Shown in pieces: positions 41,034 through 51,007 of a stretch of 64,000 nt of DNA (position 1 is the first letter of the stretch; each line of letters opens with the position of its first letter). The notes under the pieces were generated by a model. That model ran no database searches. It saw only the letters and a program-made list of their open reading frames with translations, and was not told the origin of the DNA. A program made the translations under genes and the position numbers. Where the stretch lies: assembly GCA_965198045.1 (NCBI GenBank), contig CBDAOL010000012.1:372001-436000 (forward strand), in the 5' to 3' direction. The DNA is from CBDDEC01 sp965198045 (GTDB taxonomy: Bacteria > Chloroflexota > Dehalococcoidia > UBA2979).

Positions 41034-42035
41034 ATGACTGGCTACATCATCCGACGGTTGCTCTACCTGCCGCCGACGCTGCTGTTCATCTCGTTCGGCG
41101 CGTTCGCCCTGACGCGCTTCGGGCCGGGCGATCCGGTCCAGCGCTACGCCGGCCAGTACCAGAATCCTGCCGTGCTCGAGCAGATACGCAAGGCGAAGGG
41201 CCTCGACGGCTCGGTCTTCGAGCAGTACTGGCGCTGGCTGGTGGACGCGCTCCAGGGCGACTTCGGTGAGTCGTTCCTGCAGCAGGGTTACACCGTCAGC
41301 GAGCTGATTTTCCCGCGCATGTGGATCTCCGCACAGCTCGGGATCATCGCGCTGGTCATCGTCTTCGCCCTCGGCATCCCGCTGGGGCTCCTCGCGGCCC
41401 GGGCCAACGGGACCTGGATCGACCCGTTCATCATCAGCTCACTGCTGTTCCTGCAGGCGATCCCGGTGCTGGTGGTGATCCCGCCGATGCTCTGGATCTT
41501 CGCCACGCAGTTCGACATTCTGCCGGTCGGTGGCTGGGGCAGCTCCGGGTACGACCTCAACGGCTTGTTCGACATCTGGTGGGTGGGAGGTGTAGTCGCG
41601 ATCCCCATCCTCGACCCTCATCTCTACATACCCCTCGTCGCGTTCACGCTGCCCGGCTTCGTCGGCGTGGCACGCCTGGTGCGCATCTCCGCTCTCGAGG
41701 TCAACCAGGAGGACTACATCCGCACGGCGCGTGCCAAGGGGCTGCCGGAGTGGCGCGTGCAGACACAGCACGTCTTCCCGAACTCACTGCTGCCGCTGAT
41801 CACCGTGGTCGGTTTCGCGCTCGCGGGCGTGATCGAAGGCGCGTTGTTCGTCGAGACCCTGCTCGGCATCAACGGCATCGGCCGCTTCACCTTCGAGGCG
41901 GTCGTGAGCCGTGATTACGACGTCATCCTGGCGACGACGGTGGTCTTCGCCACTGCCTTCATCGTCATGAACCTCTTCGTCGACATCGCCTACGGCTTCG
42001 TCGACCCCAGGATCCGCGTGGGGCAGGCGCGCTGA
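41034..42035 (+). CDS. ABC transporter permease, DppB/OppB type
   Basis: A 333-residue membrane permease starting MTGYIIRRLLYLPPTLLFIS, the usual DppB N-terminus. FGPGDPV and a DFGESFLQQGYTVSELI-like loop follow. The EAA signature for ATPase contact is seen in YIRTARAKGLPEWRVQTQHVFPN, then LLPLITVVGFALAGVIEGA. About six membrane helices. Its stop shares one base with the next permease (TGATG). Confidence 0.92.
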   Translation: MTGYIIRRLLYLPPTLLFISFGAFALTRFGPGDPVQRYAGQYQNPAVLEQIRKAKGLDGSVFEQYWRWLVDALQGDFGESFLQQGYTVSELIFPRMWISAQLGIIALVIVFALGIPLGLLAARANGTWIDPFIISSLLFLQAIPVLVVIPPMLWIFATQFDILPVGGWGSSGYDLNGLFDIWWVGGVVAIPILDPHLYIPLVAFTLPGFVGVARLVRISALEVNQEDYIRTARAKGLPEWRVQTQHVFPNSLLPLITVVGFALAGVIEGALFVETLLGINGIGRFTFEAVVSRDYDVILATTVVFATAFIVMNLFVDIAYGFVDPRIRVGQAR

Positions 42036-42994
42036 TGGCGGTCGCCGCTACGCCGGTCGAGGTGCAGGAGCCACGCGCCGGCTCAAGCGAGTGGGCGCTG
42101 CTCTGGCGTCGCCTCCGCCAGAAAAAGATCGCCATGATTGCCCTCGCGGCGATTGCCGTCTTCTACTTCGTTGGCGTGTTCGCGAACTTCCTCGCGCCGT
42201 ACTCGCCGACTGCCATCAACCTCGACCGGCCGCTCGAAGGACCTACCGCCGACCACTGGCTGGGCACCGACCGCATCGGACGGGACATGATGACACGCGT
42301 CATGTACTCGGCGCGGACGACCGTCATCATCACGACGACGGTCATCCTCAGCGGGTCGATTCTGATCGGGAACGGCCTCGGTCTGCTCGCCGGCTACAAG
42401 GGCGGCTGGATCGACAACCTGATCATGCGCATCGGGGATGCCTTCGCCGGCCTGCCGGCACTCGTGATGCTCGTGCTGATGAACGCCACGTTGCTCCCTC
42501 GGGTGAATACGTTCGTCCGCTGGATCGAGGACACGACGTTTCTCGATGGCCTGATCCAATCTGGCTTCTCGTCCTACCTCCTGGTCGGCGCTACGTTCTC
42601 CTTGTTCTTCTGGGTTGGTACCGCTCGGATCATCCGGGCCCAGGTGCTGCAGCTGCGCGAACGCGACTTCATCATGGCGGCCGAGGCGCTGGGCGCGCGG
42701 CCGCAGCGCATCATCGTGTCGCACCTGCTGCCAAACGTATCGTTTCTGATCATCCTGGCCGTCTCGACCAGCCTTGGCGCCATCGCCGGCTCAGAGCTCG
42801 TGCTGACGTGGTTCGGTGTGGGCGTCCAACCTCCGACACCCTCGTTCGGAGCGATGATCTTCGACGGGTCGGGCGCACGGACGTTCCAGGCGCACCCACA
42901 CCTGCTCCTGGTCCCCGGCCTCGCCGTCACGATCCTGCTGTTCGCGTTCAGCCTCTTCGGCGACGCGCTGAACGACGCCACACGCGCCCGCTGA
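42035..42994 (+). CDS. ABC transporter permease, DppC/OppC type
   Basis: A 319-residue second permease. N-terminal OppC-like segment with the first helix at IAMIALAAIAVFYFVGVFANF, then LAPYSPTAINLDRPLEGPT and HWLGTDRIGRDMMTRVMYSART (hallmarks of DppC). The EAA loop is DFIMAAEALGARPQRIIVSHLLPN. No DppD/DppF ATPase genes follow; the next gene is tig. The transporter must use ATPases encoded elsewhere. Confidence 0.92.
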   Translation: MAVAATPVEVQEPRAGSSEWALLWRRLRQKKIAMIALAAIAVFYFVGVFANFLAPYSPTAINLDRPLEGPTADHWLGTDRIGRDMMTRVMYSARTTVIITTTVILSGSILIGNGLGLLAGYKGGWIDNLIMRIGDAFAGLPALVMLVLMNATLLPRVNTFVRWIEDTTFLDGLIQSGFSSYLLVGATFSLFFWVGTARIIRAQVLQLRERDFIMAAEALGARPQRIIVSHLLPNVSFLIILAVSTSLGAIAGSELVLTWFGVGVQPPTPSFGAMIFDGSGARTFQAHPHLLLVPGLAVTILLFAFSLFGDALNDATRAR

Positions 42995-43063
42995 GCGAAG
43001 CAAGCGTCAATGTCACGCTACGTGATCTGACGAAGCCCTAAGGGGTGCAGCGGAGGCACACGG

Positions 43064-43069
43064 TATACT
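43064..43069 (+). promoter_or_regulatory. -10 element upstream of tig
   Basis: TATACT in the 224-bp gap before tig; leader of about 145 nt. A second TAnnnT hexamer (TACGCT, 43088-43093) lies 18 nt further. No convincing -35 seen. The rest of the gap holds no recognisable RNA gene. Confidence 0.45.
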
Positions 43070-43218
43070 GGGTCTCATACCGGCGTTTACGCTGATCAGG
43101 CGGATCGCAGGCGGAAATCCGACCATCGCAGCCGCGATCTGGGCAGTTCGGTCAGGACTTGGAGCCGAACCGCTGCGGCAGGGACGCCTTCGGGCGCGAC
43201 GGGTGAGGGTGTACGGCG

Positions 43219-44637
43219 TTGGCAATCACCACCGAACGGCTGCCGAGATCGCGGGTCGAAATCGAGATCGAGGTCGACCAGGAGCGCGTCGATCAGTCGA
43301 TGGATAAGGCCGTGGGCCGCCTCGCGCGGAAGGTCAACATCCCGGGCTTCCGCCCCGGCAAGGCGCCGCGCCGCATCCTCGAACAGCGGCTCGGCACTGC
43401 TGCGTTGCTGCAGGAGGCGCTCGACGAGCTGGTCCCAGAGCTCTACAGCGAGGCGATCGAGTCCGAGGAGATCGAGGCGATCGACCAGCCGGACATCGAG
43501 CTGAAGTCGACCGAGCCCCTGATCCTCACGGCCACGGTCCCGGTGAAGCCCGAGGTTGCGCTGAACGAGTACGAGGCCCTCCGCGCACCGCGAGAAGAGG
43601 TCGAGGCTACGGACGAGATGGTCGAGGAGTCGATCACCAACCTCAGACGCCGCTACGCCGTTCTCGAGCCGGTCGATCGCGCGGTCGAGTGGAACGACAC
43701 GATCCGCGCGGACATCACCGTCGACGTCGAAGGCCAGGACGAACCGCACGAAGAGGAGGGCGCCGAGTTCGCCGTCCGCGAGGACAGCGTCGTCTCGCTG
43801 CCCGGGTTCGGAGAGCACCTGATTGGCCTCGAGCGGGGCGGTCCCTACGACATCGAGTTCACCGTCGACCCGGAGTTCCAGTCGGAGGACCTCGCCGGCA
43901 AGCTCGCGAAGTACACCGTCACGATCCAGGAGGTGAAGCAGGAAGTCCTGCCGAACCTCGACGACGAGTTCGTCGTGTCCCTCGACGAGGACGAGATCGA
44001 GACCGTCGACGCGCTGCGGGAACGGCTACAGACCGACCTCCAGGAGCAGCTCCAGCGCGAAGCTGACGCCGGTTACCACGAGGAAATCGTGGATCTGCTC
44101 GTCGCGACCTCAGATATCGAGTACCCGGACGTGCTCGTCGATCGCGAGATCGACCGGCTGATCGACCGCGAATCCAACCACGCCTCACATACCGAGGAGG
44201 GTCTGAACCAGTGGCTTGAGGCCATTGGCAAGGGCATCACCGAGGTGCGCGACGAGCTGCGTGAGACCGCCGATCGTCAGGTCCAACGCATGCTCGTCCT
44301 CACGGAACTCGTGACCGCCGAGGACCTTGAAGTCGGCGACGAGCAGATCGACGGCGAGATTGACCGCATGGTCTCCGGGGTCGCCATCGGTGGACCCGAA
44401 GCCGATCCCAGCAGCGAGCAGATGGCGTCGATGCGGCAACTCTTCGATACCGCGGAGAGCCGCGCGTCGATCGCCGGTCAGCTGACGACGCAGCTCGCTG
44501 TCGACCGCCTGGCCGAGATTACCTCGGCGCCGGAGGAGGAGAGCGAGACAGCCGAGGGCGGCTCACGCCGTCGTGGCAGCCGCCGACGCCGCGGCCGCGG
44601 ACACGCCCGAGGCCTCCTCGACGACCGAGGCCGATGA
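43219..44637 (+). CDS. tig: Trigger factor, with a probable frameshift in the C-terminal tail
   Basis: Ribosome-bound chaperone and peptidyl-prolyl isomerase. Ribosome-binding domain with the signature GFRPGKAPRRILEQRLG (about residues 40-56), PPIase domain (WNDTIRADITVDVEGQ to SLPGFGEHLIGLERG), then the helical C-terminal domain (about 250-440). Start is TTG 43219 with GAGGGTG upstream. The last ~22 residues as sequenced are Arg-rich (RRRGSRRRRGRG). The +1 frame from about 44558 stays open to TAA 44702-44704 and gives an Ala/Glu/Asp-rich tail (TPEASSTTEADDETNEDAEA), far more typical. One extra base near 44556-44558 (GGG) would explain it. Confidence 0.92.
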   Translation: MAITTERLPRSRVEIEIEVDQERVDQSMDKAVGRLARKVNIPGFRPGKAPRRILEQRLGTAALLQEALDELVPELYSEAIESEEIEAIDQPDIELKSTEPLILTATVPVKPEVALNEYEALRAPREEVEATDEMVEESITNLRRRYAVLEPVDRAVEWNDTIRADITVDVEGQDEPHEEEGAEFAVREDSVVSLPGFGEHLIGLERGGPYDIEFTVDPEFQSEDLAGKLAKYTVTIQEVKQEVLPNLDDEFVVSLDEDEIETVDALRERLQTDLQEQLQREADAGYHEEIVDLLVATSDIEYPDVLVDREIDRLIDRESNHASHTEEGLNQWLEAIGKGITEVRDELRETADRQVQRMLVLTELVTAEDLEVGDEQIDGEIDRMVSGVAIGGPEADPSSEQMASMRQLFDTAESRASIAGQLTTQLAVDRLAEITSAPEEESETAEGGSRRRGSRRRRGRGHARGLLDDRGR

Positions 44638-44770
44638 CGAAACGAACGAGGATGCTGAAGCCGACTCCGCTGCGGCGGACGAGGCCAACGAGGACGACAA
44701 CTAACCGCCGTCTGGAGTGCTCGCGCGAGGACGCGCGAGTCCGACGAGGGTTATCCGTGAAGGAGCAGAG

Positions 44771-45412
44771 GTGACGTACCGCCCGATCAGCTCAGATGAC
44801 TTCTCGCCCGGCTTCCTCAAGCCGGCAAATATCGTGCCGATGGTTGTAGAGACGAGTGCACGCGGTGAGCGCGCCTATGACATTTATTCGCTGCTGTTGA
44901 AGGAGCGCATCATCTTTCTCGGCACGCCGATCGATGATCAGGTGGCGAACTCCATCGTCGCCCAGTTGCTCTTCCTCGAGCGCGAGGACCCCGAGCGCGA
45001 CATCATGCTGTACGTGAACTCGCCCGGCGGCATGATCTACGCCGGACTAGCGATTTACGACGCGATGAACCTGATCCGCGCGGAGGTCGCTACCACTGCG
45101 ATCGGCGTGACCGCCTCGATGGGGACGGTCCTCCTCTCCGCTGGTCAGAAGGGCAAGCGCTACGCGATGCCGAACGCGACGGTGCACATGCACCAGGCGC
45201 TCGGCGGCGGGAGCGGTCAGGCGGCGGACGTAGAGATCCAGGCCCGTGAGCTGATCCGCAACAACGACAAGATCCGTCAGATCCTGGCCGACGCCACTGG
45301 GCAAGACCTGGATCGCATCAAGCGAGACACCGACCGCGATATCTACCTCTCCGCCGGGGAGGCGAAGGAGTACGGTCTCGTCGACGAGATCCTGTTGGAA
45401 AACGAGGAGTAG
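44771..45412 (+). CDS. clpP: ATP-dependent Clp protease proteolytic subunit
   Basis: Serine peptidase that pairs with ClpX. IVPMVVETSARGERAYDIYSLLLKERI-type N-terminus, MLYVNSPGGMIYAGLAIYD, catalytic Ser in GVTASMGTVLLSAG, catalytic His in ATVHMHQALGG, and the Asp in a RDTDRDIYLSAGEAKEYGL stretch. 213 residues from GTG 44771, with AAGGAG upstream; the ~25 residues before MVVETS are a modest N-terminal extension. The classic tig-clpP-clpX order. Confidence 0.95.
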   Translation: MTYRPISSDDFSPGFLKPANIVPMVVETSARGERAYDIYSLLLKERIIFLGTPIDDQVANSIVAQLLFLEREDPERDIMLYVNSPGGMIYAGLAIYDAMNLIRAEVATTAIGVTASMGTVLLSAGQKGKRYAMPNATVHMHQALGGGSGQAADVEIQARELIRNNDKIRQILADATGQDLDRIKRDTDRDIYLSAGEAKEYGLVDEILLENEE

Positions 45413-45421
45413 GCGAGGGGT

Positions 45422-45427
45422 TACCCT
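45422..45427 (+). promoter_or_regulatory. -10-like element for clpX
   Basis: TACCCT lies in the 44-bp clpP-clpX gap, 30 nt before the clpX ATG. Weak evidence for a separate clpX transcript; read-through from clpP is equally likely. Confidence 0.25.
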
Positions 45428-45456
45428 CGACGCGACTCCGGAACAAAGGACGATTG

Positions 45457-46773
<1,317 letters not shown>

Positions 46774-46819
46774 CCCCCGGAAACCCGACCCTTCCCCTCG
46801 CGCCTTCCACCGCGATTGA

Positions 46820-46825
46820 TATCGT
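46820..46825 (+). promoter_or_regulatory. Extended -10 for a leaderless nadK transcript
   Basis: TGA followed by TATCGT (TGn-TAnnnT) ends seven bases before the nadK ATG 46833. No Shine-Dalgarno is present. Confidence 0.5.
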
Positions 46826-46832
46826 GACTACC

Positions 46833-47711
46833 ATGGACGACTTCCCGCGGCCGGACCAGGTCGCGGTCTGCTACCACCCGGCCGTGGCCGGCGCGCAGGA
46901 GCTCGCCGAGTCGCTGGCGCGCGCCGCGGCTGCAGAAGGCCGCCACGCGTGGATGGACACGCTGCCCGACCCCGACGATGACCACACGCCGTTCCTCGCA
47001 CGGCTGCCTGACGCCGATCTGCTGATCTGCGTCGGCGGCGACGGCACCGTGCTGCACGCGGCCGAGTTCGCCGCTGCCGTCGGCGTGTCCATCTTCGGCG
47101 TACGCATGGGGCGCCTCGGGTTCCTGACGGAAGTCACCGGCGAGGAAGCCGAGCGAGGCCTACACGCGGTGCTCCGAGGCGACGCGAAAGTCGAAGCCCG
47201 CGCCACCGCGCAGGCGCAGATTGACCGCAGCGATCCGGTCTACGCGCTGAACGATGTCGTGATCGGCCGCGCCACCCTCGGACGCACCGTCTCGGTGACC
47301 GCCCGCATCGACGGCGTACTGCTCGCCGAGTACCGCGCCGACGCCGTGCTGGTGGCGACGGCGACCGGCTCGACTGGCTACTCGCTCTCGGTGGGCGGCC
47401 CCATCCTGCCGCCGACCTCGGACGAACTGATCCTCGTTCCGGTCGCCCCTCACCTCACGCGTGCGAACGCGCTCGTGCTGCGGCCGGACGCGTCGTTACG
47501 TCTGACGGTGGAGCGCGGCTACGAGGCCGTGGTTACCGTGGACGGCTTCCACGAGCGGACGATTGGCTCCGGCGCCGTCGTCGAGGTCGGCCGCTCGGAC
47601 CGTGTCGTCCGTTTCGTCCGTCTCGGCGGCCAGAACCGGTTCTACGCCAACATCGCCGAGCGCCTGCAATGGCTACGCCTCGACCACGTACTTGAGGACC
47701 CCGAGGCGTGA
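46833..47711 (+). CDS. nadK: NAD(+) kinase
   Basis: ATP- (or polyphosphate-) dependent phosphorylation of NAD to NADP. ICVGGDGTVLHAAEF is the GGDGT motif (about residues 69-83), followed by RMGRLGFLTEV, ALNDVVIGRA, TATGSTGYSLSVGGPI and VVTVDGF. 292 residues from ATG 46833. The stop overlaps the NUDIX gene as GTGA, so the two are translationally coupled. Confidence 0.94.
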   Translation: MDDFPRPDQVAVCYHPAVAGAQELAESLARAAAAEGRHAWMDTLPDPDDDHTPFLARLPDADLLICVGGDGTVLHAAEFAAAVGVSIFGVRMGRLGFLTEVTGEEAERGLHAVLRGDAKVEARATAQAQIDRSDPVYALNDVVIGRATLGRTVSVTARIDGVLLAEYRADAVLVATATGSTGYSLSVGGPILPPTSDELILVPVAPHLTRANALVLRPDASLRLTVERGYEAVVTVDGFHERTIGSGAVVEVGRSDRVVRFVRLGGQNRFYANIAERLQWLRLDHVLEDPEA

Positions 47712-48277
47712 GCGAGGCCGAGGCGGGCGAGTTCGAGATCCTCGAGACCGAGACCGTCCTCGAGGGTCGGCCCTTCAACGTGGTGCGCCACCGCCTGCGC
47801 CTGCCTGACGGCCGCGAAGGCAGCTACCAGGTGGCGCAGCACCCGGGCGCCGTCGCGCTAACCGCGCTCGACGACGAGGGGCGCTGGCTCCTCGTCCGGC
47901 AGTTCCGCGGTCCCACCGGACGGGTGATGCTCGAGCTCCCGGCGGGCACCCGCGAGCCGGGCGAGGAACCCGAGGTCACGGCCGCGCGGGAGCTGCGCGA
48001 GGAGACCGGCTTCGCCGCCGACGCGATCGAGCGCATCGGCGGTACGTGGATGGCGCCCGGGTTCGTCACCGAGTACATCCACTACTACCTCGCGACCTCG
48101 CTGCGCGACGACCCGCTGCCCGGCGATGACGACGAGTTCCTTTCGCCGCCCGTCGCGATGACCTTCGACGAGGTGCTCGCGGCCGTCGACAGCGGGGCGA
48201 TCGAGGATGCCAAGACCGTCGTGGCGACAGCCCTCTACCAGCGCTGGGTGGCGCGACAGGATGCCTCGAGGGGCTGA
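47708..48277 (+). CDS. NUDIX hydrolase (ADP-ribose pyrophosphatase-like)
   Basis: A 189-residue NUDIX-fold pyrophosphatase. The Nudix box is nearly complete in GTREPGEEPEVTAARELREETGF (about residues 79-101; G-x5-E-x7-REVxEE-xGU pattern). LLVRQFRGPTGRVMLELPAG upstream of it and a WMAPGFVTEYIHYYLA stretch after it match the ADP-ribose pyrophosphatase subfamily. Starts at GTG 47708 overlapping the nadK stop (GTGA), which suggests a shared role in nucleotide cofactor turnover. Exact substrate is inferred. Confidence 0.88.
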   Translation: MSEAEAGEFEILETETVLEGRPFNVVRHRLRLPDGREGSYQVAQHPGAVALTALDDEGRWLLVRQFRGPTGRVMLELPAGTREPGEEPEVTAARELREETGFAADAIERIGGTWMAPGFVTEYIHYYLATSLRDDPLPGDDDEFLSPPVAMTFDEVLAAVDSGAIEDAKTVVATALYQRWVARQDASRG

Positions 48278-48396
48278 TCCGCGGGGCAGTGTTTCGCTTC
48301 CAGCTCCGCTCGCGGGACGCCGCTTGACCCTCCGCGGCACTGCGGGCATCGTCGGTCGAGACGCATCGATTTCGGTCCGCAAGGGGACGCTCGCTG

Positions 48397-49184
48397 ATGG
48401 CGCAAGCGGAAGCACTCGAGGCGCGATACGGCCAGACGCATCGCGGCGACCGCTGGTGGCTCGAACCCCTCGTTACGGGCTCCGGGCTGCTGATCTTCGT
48501 CATCTACTCATCGGTGGTCGGCCTGCTCGGCGAGGTCTGGGCGTTCGAGGCGTTCGGGACGCACGCGGACACCGGCGAGGAGGTCGCGCACTACCTCTCG
48601 CCGTCTTTGAGCCGCTGCTGCACCCTTCGTGGGCGCCGGACTGGATCTCGCCGGCGATCTTCATCCTCTGGGCGCCGATCGGCTTCCGGACCACCTGCTA
48701 CTACTACCGGCGTACCTACTACCGGGCGTACTTCCTGAGCCCTCCGGCCTGCGCGGTGAAGGAGCCCGCCTCGTCGTACTCCCGTGAGAGCGGCTTTCCG
48801 CTGATCCTGCAGAACGCGCACCGCTGGTTCATGTACGTGGCGCTGCTGTTCATCCCGTTCCTCTGGATCGGCGCGGTGAAGTCGTTCCACCTGCCGGGCG
48901 AGGGGGTTGGCGTTGGCGTCGGCTCGCTCGTGCTCGCGCTCAATGCGTTCCTGCTGATGATGTACACGATTGGGTGCCACTCACTGCGGCACTGGGTCGC
49001 CGGCGGTCTCAACCAGTTCTCGCGCTCTCCGCTGCGTCGCGTGCGCCGGCGGGCGTGGGAGGTCTTCACCGTCGCCAACGACAACCACCGGCTCTGGGCC
49101 TGGACCAGTCTGATCTGGGTGGGCGTCACCGACCTCTACGTGCGGCTCGTGGCCACCGACATCAACACCTGGTCCAACTTCTAG
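48397..49184 (+). CDS. Succinate dehydrogenase membrane-anchor-type subunit, frameshifted
   Basis: The N-terminal half (MAQAEALEARYGQTHRGDRW ... GLLIFVIYSSVVGLLGEVW ... EEVAHYLSP) lies in the frame of ATG 48397. The rest (FEPLLHPSWAPDW ... HRWFMYVALLFIPFLWIGAV ... LVLALNAFLLMMYTIGCHSL ... NTWSNF) is in the -1 frame and ends at 49184. The join is at about 48600-48604 (ccgtctttgag); one extra base there would give YLSP-LFEPLL without a break. About four membrane segments and several His that could bind haem are present. Position directly before the flavoprotein and iron-sulfur genes points to the membrane subunit. It may be a true frameshift or a sequence error. Confidence 0.65.
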
Positions 49185-49211
49185 CGGTCATCGGGACGGA
49201 CGGAACGCGCC

Positions 49212-51005
49212 ATCGCCGACTATGAGATCCACGAGTTCGACGTTCTCGTCATCGGTGCGGGCGGTGCCGGTCTGCGCGCGGCCGTCGAGGCCTCGGCGAT
49301 GGGGCAGCGGACGGCGCTGATCACGAAGTCGCTGCTGGGCAAGGCGCACACCGTGATGGCCGAAGGCGGTATCGCTGCTGCCATGGGCAACGTCTGGCCA
49401 CAGGACAACTGGCAGGTCCACTTCCGCGACACGATGCGCGGCGGCAAGATGCTGAACCACTGGCAGATGGCGCAGATCCACGCGCAGGAGTCACCCGACC
49501 GCGTGCGCGAACTCGAGGGCTGGGGCGCCCTCTTCGACCGCACCGAGGACGGGCGCATCCTCCAGCGCGACTTCGGCGGCCACCGCTATGCACGCCTTGC
49601 GCACGTCGGTGACCGTACCGGCCTGGAGATGATCCGCATCCTCCAGCAGAACGCTGTGCATCAGGGCCTGGAGGTCTTCCAGGAGACGACGGTGAACCGC
49701 CTCTTCACCGACGGTGAGCGCATCAGTGGCGCGGTCGGCTACGTGCGCGAGACCGGCGAGATCGTCGCCTTCCGCGCGAAGGCGATCGTGCTGGCCACGG
49801 GCGGTCTCGGGAAGCTCTGGGCCGTCACCTCGAACTCCTGGGAATGCACCGGTGACGGCCACGCGCTGGCGATGTACGCCGGCGCCGACATGATCGACAT
49901 GGAGTTCGTGCAGCTGCACCCGACGGGCATGATCTGGCCCCCCAGCGCCCGAGGCATCCTCGTCACCGAGGGCGTGCGTGGCGACGGTGGGACCCTCCGC
50001 AACGTCAACGGCGAGCGCTTCATGTTCAACTACATCCCGCCCGTCTTCGCCTCGGAGACCGCCGACACCGAGGAGGAGGCCGACCGCTGGTACGACGACA
50101 AGGTGAACGCCCGTCGCACGCCCGACCTGCTCCCGCGCGACGAAGTGGCACGGGCGATCAACGCCGAGGTGCAGGCGGGCCGCGGCAGTCCGCACGGCGG
50201 CGTCTTCCTCGACATCGCATCGCGGCGGGACGCGGAGTACATCAAGCGCCGCCTGCCCTCGATGTACCACCAGTTCAAGGAGCTGGCCGGCATCGACATC
50301 ACGGCCGAGCCGATGGAGGTCGGCCCGACGGCCCACTACGCGATGGGCGGCGTGCGCGTCGATCCGGAGTCGACGGCATCGACCGTGCCCGGCCTCTTCG
50401 CTGCCGGCGAGGTGGCGGGCGGCATGCACGGTTCCAACCGCCTCGGCGGCAATTCGCTGAGCGACCTCCTCGTTTTCGGCCGCCGCGCCGGTCTCAACGC
50501 GGGCGAGTACGCGGCGGCCCTCGACGCGTTCCCTGACCTCGACACCTCGGCCGTCGACGAGCGCGTCACCCACATGCTCGCGCCGCTCGAGGGCGAGGGC
50601 AGCGAGAACCCGTACGCGATCCACGACGACCTGCGCGAGACGATGCAGCACAAGGTCGGGCTGATCCGCAACGCCGACGACATGACGAGCGCCCTTGGCG
50701 AGATCCGCGCATTGCAAGAGCGCGCGCAGAGTGTCGGCGCCGCCGGTGGTCGTGCGTACAACGGTGGCTGGCACGAGGCGCTCGACCTCGAGCACATGCT
50801 GACGGTCGCGGAGGCCACGGCGAGCGCGGCCCTCGAGCGCGAAGAGAGCCGCGGTGGCCACACCCGTGACGACTTCCCGACACCGACCGACGAATTCGGC
50901 GCAGTCAACATCGTCGCGCGCCTCGCTGAGGACGGTGTCTCCGTCACGCAGGAACCGCTCCCGCAGATGCCCGCCGACCTCGCAGCCCTGTTCGAGGAGG
51001 GCTAG
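49212..51005 (+). CDS. sdhA: Succinate dehydrogenase/fumarate reductase flavoprotein subunit (no canonical start codon)
   Basis: FAD-containing subunit oxidising succinate or reducing fumarate. FDVLVIGAGGAGLRAAVEAS is the dinucleotide-binding start, HTVMAEGGIAAAMGN holds the FAD-linking His region, then HPTGMIWPPSARGILVTEGVRG, GGVRVDPEST and GMHGSNRLGGNSLSDLLVFG. The first ATG in frame (49299) would remove the FAD motif. The frame is open upstream to the TAG at 49182 but has no ATG, GTG or TTG. The expected initiator position before ADYEIHEFD is ATC (49212-49214). Coordinates use that codon. 597 residues, normal length. Confidence 0.92.
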   Translation: MADYEIHEFDVLVIGAGGAGLRAAVEASAMGQRTALITKSLLGKAHTVMAEGGIAAAMGNVWPQDNWQVHFRDTMRGGKMLNHWQMAQIHAQESPDRVRELEGWGALFDRTEDGRILQRDFGGHRYARLAHVGDRTGLEMIRILQQNAVHQGLEVFQETTVNRLFTDGERISGAVGYVRETGEIVAFRAKAIVLATGGLGKLWAVTSNSWECTGDGHALAMYAGADMIDMEFVQLHPTGMIWPPSARGILVTEGVRGDGGTLRNVNGERFMFNYIPPVFASETADTEEEADRWYDDKVNARRTPDLLPRDEVARAINAEVQAGRGSPHGGVFLDIASRRDAEYIKRRLPSMYHQFKELAGIDITAEPMEVGPTAHYAMGGVRVDPESTASTVPGLFAAGEVAGGMHGSNRLGGNSLSDLLVFGRRAGLNAGEYAAALDAFPDLDTSAVDERVTHMLAPLEGEGSENPYAIHDDLRETMQHKVGLIRNADDMTSALGEIRALQERAQSVGAAGGRAYNGGWHEALDLEHMLTVAEATASAALEREESRGGHTRDDFPTPTDEFGAVNIVARLAEDGVSVTQEPLPQMPADLAALFEEG

Positions 51006-51007
51006 GT

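Noticed and set aside
48600..48610. Programmed -1 frameshift in the sdh anchor gene
   Set aside because: There is no X-XXY-YYZ slippery heptamer at the switch and no obvious downstream stimulatory structure. Mutation or sequence error is simpler.
49299..51005. ATG 49299 as the sdhA start
   Set aside because: It would remove the FAD-binding GAGGAG loop that is intact just upstream in the same frame.
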